Source: an uncultured Collinsella sp. (GTDB lineage: Bacteria; Actinomycetota; Coriobacteriia; Coriobacteriales; Coriobacteriaceae). Taken from it: DNA of 26,683 nucleotides. Every line of letters starts with the position of its first letter. The stretch's first letter is position 1. The notes under the pieces are model-generated. The model was not told the DNA's origin. It was given only the letters and a program-made list of their open reading frames with translations, and ran no database searches. Where the stretch lies: NCBI GenBank assembly GCA_902478875.1, contig CABSMZ010000006.1, forward strand, positions 1-26,683, written 5' to 3'. Positions 21,314-26,683 of the stretch are shown here, in pieces. Both the position numbers and the translations under genes were made by a program.

Positions 21314-21796
21314 ATGGCAGAACCCAACATTCTTCTTACCCGCATCGATAACCGACTGGTTCATGGTCAGGTTGCCACCCAGTGGAACTCCACTCTGGGC
21401 TCCAACCTCATCCTCGTCGCCAACGACGATGTGGCGTCCAACACCATGCGCCAGAACCTCATGAAGATGGCCGCTCCCGCCGGCGTCGCTACGCGTTTCT
21501 TCTCCCTGCAGAAGACCATCGACGTCATTGGCAAGGCGAGCCCGCGCCAGAAGATCTTCATCGTGGCCGAAACACCGGAAGACGTGCTTACGCTCGTCAA
21601 GGGCGGTGTGCCTATAAAGAAGGTAAACATCGGCAACATGCACATGTCGGAAGGAAAGCGCCAAGTCGCCACCTCCGTCGCAGTTAACGACGAGGATGTC
21701 GCTGCGTTTAAAGAGCTGCAGGAATTGGGGGTGGAGTTGGAGATCAGGCGCGTTCCGAGCACGCCTGTTGAGGACACGAGCAAGCTCTTCTCGTAA
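21314..21796 (+). CDS. PTS mannose/GalNAc-family EIIB component
   Basis: EIIB (160 aa) takes phosphate from EIIA on a histidine and transfers it to the incoming sugar. The motif RIDNRLVHGQV places the phospho-histidine at His17, and VANDDVASNTMRQNLMKMAAP is typical of the AgaV/SorB/ManX-B family. The C-terminus ELGVELEIRRVPSTP is conserved in form. AAGGAAG is found before the ATG. A 90-nt gap to EIIC contains a small hairpin (GTCAGG 21814-21819 with CCTGAC 21828-21833) that could adjust component ratios. Confidence 0.93.
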   Translation: MAEPNILLTRIDNRLVHGQVATQWNSTLGSNLILVANDDVASNTMRQNLMKMAAPAGVATRFFSLQKTIDVIGKASPRQKIFIVAETPEDVLTLVKGGVPIKKVNIGNMHMSEGKRQVATSVAVNDEDVAAFKELQELGVELEIRRVPSTPVEDTSKLFS

Positions 21797-21886
21797 TCCT
21801 CGTGATCCACGTTGTCAGGAGTGAAACCCTGACGTTCTGTACGTGATATCCAAAGTGCGTACATACATTTTGAAAGGAGGAGCAAG

Positions 21887-22687
21887 ATGGAATACTCGAT
21901 CATCCAGATCGCTCTGGTCTTCGTTGTTACGTTCATCGCGGCAATCGACCAGTTTGACTTCCTCGAGTCTCTCTATCAGCCCATCGTCACCGGCGCCGTC
22001 ATCGGTCTTATCCTTGGCGACCTCAACACCGGTCTTCTCGTGGGTGGTACCTATCAGCTCATGACGATCGGCAACATGCCGATCGGAGGCGCTCAGCCGC
22101 CTAACGCCGTCATCGGCGGCATCATGGCAGCCATTCTCGCTATCGCCACGGGCCTCGAGCCCAACGCGGCAGTCGGCCTCGCCATTCCGTTCGCTCTGCT
22201 TGGCCAGCTTGGCGTTACCTTGGTCTTCACGCTTATGTCCCCGCTTATGTCCACGGCCGATAACATGGCTCACAACGCGGACACCAAGGGCATCGAGCGC
22301 CTGAACTACTTCGCCATGGCTCTGCTCGGCCTGATCTTCGCTGTCGTCGTCACCCTGTTCTTCATCGCTGGCGCTACCATCGGTCAGACCATCGCTTCTG
22401 CCATCCCGACTTGGCTGCAGACCGGTCTGTCCGCTGCAGGCGGCATGATGCGCTTCGTCGGCTTCGCCGTCCTGCTCAAGGTTATGATGAACCGCGATAT
22501 GTGGGGCTTCTTCCTCATGGGCTTCGGCCTCGCGCTCATCACCGTTGCCAACGATTCGCTGGCAACCCCTGCTCTGCTCATCCTCGCTCTCATCGGCTTC
22601 GGCATCGCTTTCTGGGACTTCCAGCAGCAGACCGAGCTGAAGGGTGCAGCTGTTTCTGACGGAGGTGACTTCGAAGATGGCATCTAA
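21887..22687 (+). CDS. PTS mannose/GalNAc-family EIIC component
   Basis: EIIC (266 aa) is one of two membrane subunits of the mannose-family permease. It is strongly hydrophobic with multiple helices. Family marks include an AAIDQFDFLESLYQPIV segment, GLILGDLNTGLLVGGTYQLM and the NMPIGGAQPPNAVIGGI loop, followed by several glycine-rich helices and a hydrophilic end (QQQTELKGAAV). AAAGGAGG is a very strong ribosome site 7 nt before the ATG. The EIID start overlaps its end by 11 nt. Confidence 0.93.
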   Translation: MEYSIIQIALVFVVTFIAAIDQFDFLESLYQPIVTGAVIGLILGDLNTGLLVGGTYQLMTIGNMPIGGAQPPNAVIGGIMAAILAIATGLEPNAAVGLAIPFALLGQLGVTLVFTLMSPLMSTADNMAHNADTKGIERLNYFAMALLGLIFAVVVTLFFIAGATIGQTIASAIPTWLQTGLSAAGGMMRFVGFAVLLKVMMNRDMWGFFLMGFGLALITVANDSLATPALLILALIGFGIAFWDFQQQTELKGAAVSDGGDFEDGI

Positions 22688-23759
22688 TGAGTATGTGATC
22701 CCGGAGCACTACGAGGATCTCACTCCTGCTCCGCAGCTCGACCAGAAGACCCTCAACAAGATGGCTTGGCGCTCCTGCTTCCTGCAGGCATCGTTCAACT
22801 ACGAGCGCATGCAGGCCGCTGGCTGGCTTTACTCCATCATCCCCGGTCTGGAGAAGATCCACACCAACAAGAACGACCTCGCGGCTTCCATGAGCCACAA
22901 CCTGGAGTTCTTCAACACCCACCCGTTCCTTGTCACCTTTGTTATGGGCATCGTGCTTTCGCTCGAGCAGAACAAGGTTGACATCCCCACGATCCGCGCC
23001 GTCCGCGTCGCCGCAATGGGCCCGCTCGGTGGTATCGGTGACGCCCTGTTCTGGCTGACGCTCGTGCCTATCACGGCCGGCATCACCTCCAACATGGCCA
23101 TCAACGGCAACGCCGCTGCGCCGATCATCTTCCTGGTGATCTTCAACGCCGTCCAGTTCGCTCTGCGCTTCTGGCTCATGAACTGGTCCTACAAGCTTGG
23201 CACCAGCGCTATTGACGCTCTGACCGCCAACATGCAGGCCTTCACGCGTGCCGCTTCCATCATGGGCGTCTTCGTTGTCGGTTGCCTGGTCGTCACCATG
23301 GGTGGCACCCAGATCAACCTCGAGATCCCCAACGGCACCACCCGTGGCCTCTCCGCCACTACCGTGATCGTCTCCGAGAAGGAGGCCGAGAACTTCACCG
23401 GTATGGAGGGCATCGATACCGAGACCGCTGAGGCCGGTACCATCGCCATGACTAATGAGGACGGCGACGCCCTCACCGCCACCGATGCCGACGGCAACCC
23501 TGTCGAGTGCGGCGTCACCGATCTGGGCAACGGCATGGAGTCCGTTACCTACGGCACCGTTACCGAGGATCCGGTCAACTTCTCTGTTGCCGACACCCTC
23601 AACACCATCGTCCCGAAGCTTGTCCCGCTTATGCTTACCCTGCTGCTTTACTACATGTTCGCTAAGCACAGCTGGACCCCGACCAAGGGCATTCTCCTGC
23701 TCTTCGTCCTTGGCATCCTGGGCGCTGGCCCGCTTGGTCTCTGGCCGAGCATCTGGTAA
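22677..23759 (+). CDS. PTS mannose/GalNAc-family EIID component with enlarged loop
   Basis: EIID (360 aa) forms the permease with EIIC. The N-terminal part has the family features LNKMAWRSCFLQASFNYERMQAAGWLYS, a His-containing SMSHNLEFFNTHPF motif and EQNKVDIPTIRAVRVAAMGPLGGIGDALFW. The C-terminal end is TIVPKLVPLMLTLLLYYMF and a final pair of helices. Between about residues 210 and 302 lies a long hydrophilic, Thr/Glu/Asp-rich segment (EKEAENFTGMEGIDTETAEAG, GDALTATDADGNP). It makes the protein longer than the usual 270-300 residues. ATG 22677 is set by GGAGGTGA at 22661-22668; it overlaps EIIC by 11 nt. Confidence 0.9.
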   Translation: MASNEYVIPEHYEDLTPAPQLDQKTLNKMAWRSCFLQASFNYERMQAAGWLYSIIPGLEKIHTNKNDLAASMSHNLEFFNTHPFLVTFVMGIVLSLEQNKVDIPTIRAVRVAAMGPLGGIGDALFWLTLVPITAGITSNMAINGNAAAPIIFLVIFNAVQFALRFWLMNWSYKLGTSAIDALTANMQAFTRAASIMGVFVVGCLVVTMGGTQINLEIPNGTTRGLSATTVIVSEKEAENFTGMEGIDTETAEAGTIAMTNEDGDALTATDADGNPVECGVTDLGNGMESVTYGTVTEDPVNFSVADTLNTIVPKLVPLMLTLLLYYMFAKHSWTPTKGILLLFVLGILGAGPLGLWPSIW

Positions 23760-23772
23760 GGCTCTAGCTTGA

Positions 23773-23801
23773 GGGGTGTGTCCCTACGCGGCTCACACCC
23801 C
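23773..23801 (+). other. Stem-loop after EIID
   Basis: GGGGTGTG (23773-23780) pairs perfectly with CACACCCC (23794-23801). It precedes the real terminator and may stabilise the PTS mRNA 3' end. Confidence 0.5.
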
Positions 23802-23825
23802 GACCCCTTAAGCCATGTGTATGTT

Positions 23826-23867
23826 AAAAGCCGCGTGCTCGAAAGAGCGCGCGGCTTTTGTTTTCTT
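23826..23867 (+). terminator. Terminator of the PTS operon
   Basis: AAAAGCCGCGTGCTC (23826-23840) pairs with GAGCGCGCGGCTTTT (23845-23859) with one wobble, GAAA tetraloop, followed by GTTTTCTT. It separates the PTS genes from gntR. Confidence 0.9.
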
Positions 23868-23895
23868 GATGATTCGGGTGTGGCAGACTGATAAT
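23866..23895 (+). promoter_or_regulatory. Possible promoter of the gntR gene
   Basis: TTGATG at 23866-23871 and GATAAT at 23890-23895 are spaced by 18 nt. No dre-like site is seen here, so the regulator may not repress itself strongly. Confidence 0.45.
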
Positions 23896-23944
23896 GCTAA
23901 ACACCCTAGGTAGCTAGCCGAATTCGAGCAAAAGGGAGGATAGG

Positions 23945-24676
23945 ATGGCGATCGGAGCGCGTAAGCAACCGCTGTACGATCAGCTGGTCGATATTCTGAC
24001 CGAAAAGATCGACCATGAATATCGCGACGGTGACATGATTCCTTCCGAGCGCGAACTTTCGGAGCGCTATGGTCTCTCGCGTACTACGGTACGCCTGGCT
24101 CTGCAGGAACTGGAGCGTTTAGGACTGGTGGTTCGGCAGCACGGTCGCGGTACCTTTGTGACCGACCGTTCGGCAAAGGCAACCAATCTTATGCAGTCCT
24201 ACAGCTTTACCGAGCAGATGCGCGCGATGGGTCGCGACCCCGAGACCACGATTCTCGAGTTTTGCGAGATGGAGGCCGATAAAAATCTGGCCGAGCATAT
24301 GGGATTGCGTATAGGTGATCGCATTTTTAAGCTTAAGCGCCTTCGTTCTGCCGACAACATGCCCATGATGGTCGAACGCAGCTATCTACCAGTTCGTCAA
24401 TTTTTGTCCCTAAAGCGACCGCTGCTGGAGCGTAAGCCGCTTTACGATGTGATTGAGCAAGACTTTCAGCAAAAGATACGCGTGGCCGAAGAGGAGTTCT
24501 ATGCGAGCATAGCCCGTCCCACCGACGCCCACCTTTTGGGAATTGTCGAGGGCTCGCCTGTGCTCGATTTGGTCAGGACTACGTATAACGAGTCAAACGA
24601 GGTTGTGGAGTACACACTCTCGGTTGCTCGTGCCGATCAGTTTAAATACAAGGTTTACCACCAGCGTAGCGATTAG
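23945..24676 (+). CDS. GntR/HutC-family transcriptional regulator (DasR/NagR-like)
   Basis: The 243-aa product has an N-terminal winged helix of the GntR type (about 9-75, PLYDQLVDILTEKI, GDMIPSERELSERYGLSRTTVRLALQELERLGLVVRQHGRGTFV). A UTRA effector domain follows (about 95-235; FKLKRLRSADNMPMMVERSYLP, then EEEFYASIARPTDAHLLGI). HutC-type regulators of this shape bind amino-sugar phosphates. AAGGGAGG lies before the ATG. It sits between the PTS operon and agaS, and both flanking promoters carry a near-identical dre-like operator (20423-20436, 24715-24730), so local repression relieved by an amino-sugar phosphate is expected. The effector could be GalN-6-P or GlcNAc-6-P. Confidence 0.92.
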   Translation: MAIGARKQPLYDQLVDILTEKIDHEYRDGDMIPSERELSERYGLSRTTVRLALQELERLGLVVRQHGRGTFVTDRSAKATNLMQSYSFTEQMRAMGRDPETTILEFCEMEADKNLAEHMGLRIGDRIFKLKRLRSADNMPMMVERSYLPVRQFLSLKRPLLERKPLYDVIEQDFQQKIRVAEEEFYASIARPTDAHLLGIVEGSPVLDLVRTTYNESNEVVEYTLSVARADQFKYKVYHQRSD

Positions 24677-24714
24677 TGTCCGCATCGTTTCCATATGATG
24701 ATTCTTTGCATTTA

Positions 24715-24751
24715 ACTGGTTACTACCAGATAACCAACTGAAGTGTATAAT
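24715..24751 (+). promoter_or_regulatory. agaS promoter with overlapping dre-like operator
   Basis: ACTGGTTACTACCAGA (24715-24730) has perfect CTGGT-N4-ACCAG half sites. It covers the -35 position of a promoter whose -10 is TATAAT at 24746-24751 (the -35 by spacing is CTACCA, a weak match). Binding here would block RNA polymerase. A further ACCAACTG follows. Confidence 0.7.
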
Positions 24752-24790
24752 TGCACGTCAGAGGATTACTTCTAGAGAGAGGTATTAGAA

Positions 24791-25957
24791 ATGTTCGAGA
24801 AGAGTGTCGAGGAGCTCACCGAGCTCGGCGCCCAGATCACCACGGCCGAGATTGCTCAGCAGCCCGAGCTTTGGCGTGATACGCTCAACATCTATCGCGA
24901 GAACAAGGAGGCCATCGAGGCCTTCCTGGCCGAGGCTCGCGCTATGGGCGAGGGCCGTCTGTCCGTTGTCTTCACCGGTGCCGGTACGTCCGACTACGTT
25001 GGCGATACCTGCGCCCCGTACCTGCGTCACGCTGGCAACACTGATCTCTACGACTTTAAGCCCATCGCCACGACCGACATCGTGAGCGCCCCGCGCGACT
25101 TCCTACGCGCCGAGGATCCCACGCTCGTGGTTTCCTTTGCCCGCTCTGGCAACAGCCCCGAGAGCCTTGCCGCCGTTGCCGTTGCCAAGGAGCTCGTCCA
25201 CAACGTCAAGTTCCTCAACATCACCTGCGCTCCCGAGGGCAAGCTCGCCGTCGAGTCTGCCGATGATCCCAACGCGCTGACGCTGCTCATTCCGCGCGCC
25301 AACGACAAGGGCTTCGCCATGACCGGTTCTTATTCCTGCATGACCCTGCTCTCCACCCTTATTTTTGACACTGCCTCTGACGAGCAGAAGGCCGAGTGGG
25401 TCGAGACCATCGCCAAGATGGGCGAGGAGGTCATCTCCCGTGAGCCCGAGATCGCCGATTACCTGGCTGGCGACTTCAACCGCGTGACCTACTTGGGTTC
25501 TGGCTCCTTCGGTGGCCTTGCCCAGGAGAGCCAGCTCAAGATCCTTGAGCTCGCTCACGGTCTGGTCGCTACTTCCTACGACACCTCCATGGGCTATCGT
25601 CACGGACCTAAGTCCTTCGTCGACGATAAGACGCTCGTCTTCGTGTTCGTCAACAACGACGCCTACACCCGTCAGTACGACATCGACATCCTCAACGAGA
25701 TCGGTGGCGACGAAATCGCTCAGCACACCATCGCCGTTCAGCAGGAAGGTGCCACCGTCTATGAGGGTGAGTCCTTCACCTTTAAGGGCTACGAGGCACT
25801 TCCCGAGGGCTACCTTGCTCTGCCGTTCGTGATGTTTGCCCAGGCTATCAGCCTGCTCAACTCCGTGCGCGTGGGCAACACGCCCGACACGCCGAGCCCC
25901 ACTGGCACGGTCAACCGCGTGGTTAAGGGCGTGACGATTCACCCCTTCACCGCTTAA
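24791..25957 (+). CDS. agaS: AgaS-type SIS sugar-phosphate deaminase/isomerase
   Basis: AgaS converts galactosamine-6-phosphate to tagatose-6-phosphate and ammonia. The 388 aa carry two SIS domains: the first with VVFTGAGTSDYVGD (about 60-72) and VVSFARSGNSPESLAA, the second with YLGSGSFGGLAQESQLKILEL and a MGYRHGPKSFV motif carrying the conserved His-Gly-Pro-Lys. The ending TPDTPSPTGTVNRVVKGVTIHP is characteristic of AgaS rather than GlmS. AGAGAGG precedes the ATG at the usual distance. Control by the dre-like operator upstream is likely. Some AgaS-like proteins act on other amino-sugar phosphates, so the substrate is inferred from the PTS and deacetylase next to it. Confidence 0.92.
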   Translation: MFEKSVEELTELGAQITTAEIAQQPELWRDTLNIYRENKEAIEAFLAEARAMGEGRLSVVFTGAGTSDYVGDTCAPYLRHAGNTDLYDFKPIATTDIVSAPRDFLRAEDPTLVVSFARSGNSPESLAAVAVAKELVHNVKFLNITCAPEGKLAVESADDPNALTLLIPRANDKGFAMTGSYSCMTLLSTLIFDTASDEQKAEWVETIAKMGEEVISREPEIADYLAGDFNRVTYLGSGSFGGLAQESQLKILELAHGLVATSYDTSMGYRHGPKSFVDDKTLVFVFVNNDAYTRQYDIDILNEIGGDEIAQHTIAVQQEGATVYEGESFTFKGYEALPEGYLALPFVMFAQAISLLNSVRVGNTPDTPSPTGTVNRVVKGVTIHPFTA

Positions 25958-25975
25958 TCGCGTCCCCCTGTAAGG

Positions 25976-26016
25976 GCGCCCGTCCGCTCATAACGGCGGG
26001 CGGGCGCTTTTTGTTT
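25976..26016 (+). terminator. Terminator after agaS
   Basis: GCGCCCGTCCGC (25976-25987) pairs with GCGGGCGGGCGC (25996-26007), one wobble, loop TCATAACG, followed by TTTTTGTTTT. The deacetylase gene downstream therefore needs read-through or its own promoter; TATAAG at 26030-26035 is a possible -10. Confidence 0.9.
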
Positions 26017-26074
26017 TACGTGAGCTGGGTATAAGCATCACCACAGTCAACTGCTTTAGAAGCGAGGAGTGCAT

Positions 26075-26683
26075 ATGAGCACGTACGCAATTAAGGCTGA
26101 CAAGTTCTTCTTGCCGGCAGGCCCGCAACTGGGCGGCTATCTTATGGTCGAGGATGGCGTCTTTGGCGCCTGGCAGGCCGACGAGCCCTCTTGCGAGATT
26201 AAGGACTACACGGGATCGTGGATCGCACCGGGTATGGTCGATACTCACATCCATGGCTTCTACAGCCACTCAACTACCGATAACGATCCCGAGGGCATCG
26301 ATATCAGCTCGACCGAGCTCGCCCGTCGCGGTACCACCAGCTGGCTGCCCACGACGTTCACCGATGGCGTCGAGCAGATCAAGGACGCCTGCGCCGCTAT
26401 CGCCCAGGCGGACGAGGGTCGCGGCCCCGACTTCTGTGGTGCTCGTATCCAAGGCATCTACCTGGAGGGCCCCTTCTTTACCATGAAGCACGTGGGCGCG
26501 CAGAACCCCGCTTATCTTATCGATCCCTCCGAGGAGGTCTTCGATCAGTGGCAGGAGGCTGCTGGCGGACGTATCGTCAAAAGCGCCATGGCGGCCGAGC
26601 GCGACGGTGCCGCTGCTTATGCAGCTGCTTTGAACGCCAAGGGTGTGGTGACCAGCATCGGTCACTCCGACGCCACCTACGAT
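26075..26683 (+). CDS. nagA: N-acetylgalactosamine/N-acetylglucosamine-6-phosphate deacetylase, N-terminal part
   Basis: This amidohydrolase removes acetate from GalNAc-6-P or GlcNAc-6-P. 203 codons are visible before the right edge, about half of the usual 380. Metal/active-site elements present are HIH in MVDTHIHGF (His58, His60), Glu131 in IYLEGPFF and His197 in SIGHSDA. The start is ATG 26075 with GCGAGGAG upstream. By context (PTS EII of the GalNAc family, AgaS) the AgaA role on GalNAc-6-P is likely, but NagA and AgaA cannot be told apart by motif. No dre-like operator was found directly upstream. Confidence 0.92.
   Translation, partial: MSTYAIKADKFFLPAGPQLGGYLMVEDGVFGAWQADEPSCEIKDYTGSWIAPGMVDTHIHGFYSHSTTDNDPEGIDISSTELARRGTTSWLPTTFTDGVEQIKDACAAIAQADEGRGPDFCGARIQGIYLEGPFFTMKHVGAQNPAYLIDPSEEVFDQWQEAAGGRIVKSAMAAERDGAAAYAAALNAKGVVTSIGHSDATYD

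Noticed and set aside
1..26683. CRISPR array, tRNA or rRNA genes, prophage genes
   Set aside because: No regularly spaced direct repeats, no cloverleaf with TTCGANTC-type arm, no ribosomal RNA sequence and no phage structural or integrase gene were recognised.

Overview
This window is a high-GC, densely coded chromosomal segment. Nearly every gene is on the + strand; the only clear exception is a zinc-ribbon membrane protein at 4847-5830. The gene set is a long-form HPF, RicT/PSP1, an archaeal-motif topoisomerase I with a lysine-rich tail, tatC-hypA-hypB, and a mannose-family PTS with GalNAc-type catabolic genes. It suggests a gut actinobacterium of class Coriobacteriia, probably Collinsella-like. 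That placement rests on protein style, codon bias and gene content, not on a database search.

Layout. 1-4704: end of a tatA/B-type gene, tatC, hypA and hypB (nickel chaperones for NiFe hydrogenase) and topoisomerase I, closed by a strong terminator. 4771-5967: a reverse-strand zinc-ribbon membrane protein lies between two different long perfect palindromes (20-bp and 23-bp arms). 6071-11595: tmk, holB, ricT/PSP1, comF and a nuclease-like protein of unknown role. 11596-12328 has no protein gene. It holds a 219-bp miniature element with 43-bp terminal inverted repeats, and then a promoter followed by an approximately 266-nt segment closed by a 14-bp long-range stem, which I read as a structured RNA. 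12329-14256: an extracytoplasmic solute-binding-type lipoprotein and the ribosome hibernation factor. 14336-19919: DegV, a hydroxyacid dehydrogenase with an unusual His/Cys-rich metal-binding-like tail, a small membrane protein, a HEAT-like protein, an isocitrate dehydrogenase and a membrane-anchored SurA-like protein.

20001-26683 is an amino-sugar utilisation locus. An AT-richer 550-nt control region precedes EIIA-yajC-EIIB-EIIC-EIID, then a GntR/HutC-type regulator, an AgaS-type SIS deaminase/isomerase and the start of a NagA/AgaA deacetylase. Expected flow: the PTS imports and phosphorylates N-acetylgalactosamine or a related amino sugar, the deacetylase removes acetate, and AgaS deaminates and isomerises galactosamine-6-P to tagatose-6-P. 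The same 13-base motif (TGGTTACTACCAG, similar to DasR/NagR dre sites) occurs at the PTS promoter and over the -35 region of the agaS promoter, so the local GntR protein is the obvious candidate repressor of both units.

The observations most worth following up are the putative structured RNA at 12004-12270 (a raiA-type RNA is one hypothesis), the MITE-like element beside the nuclease-like gene, the metal-tail dehydrogenase, yajC inside the PTS operon, the shared operators, and two hairpins that would hide ribosome binding sites (comF and EIIA).
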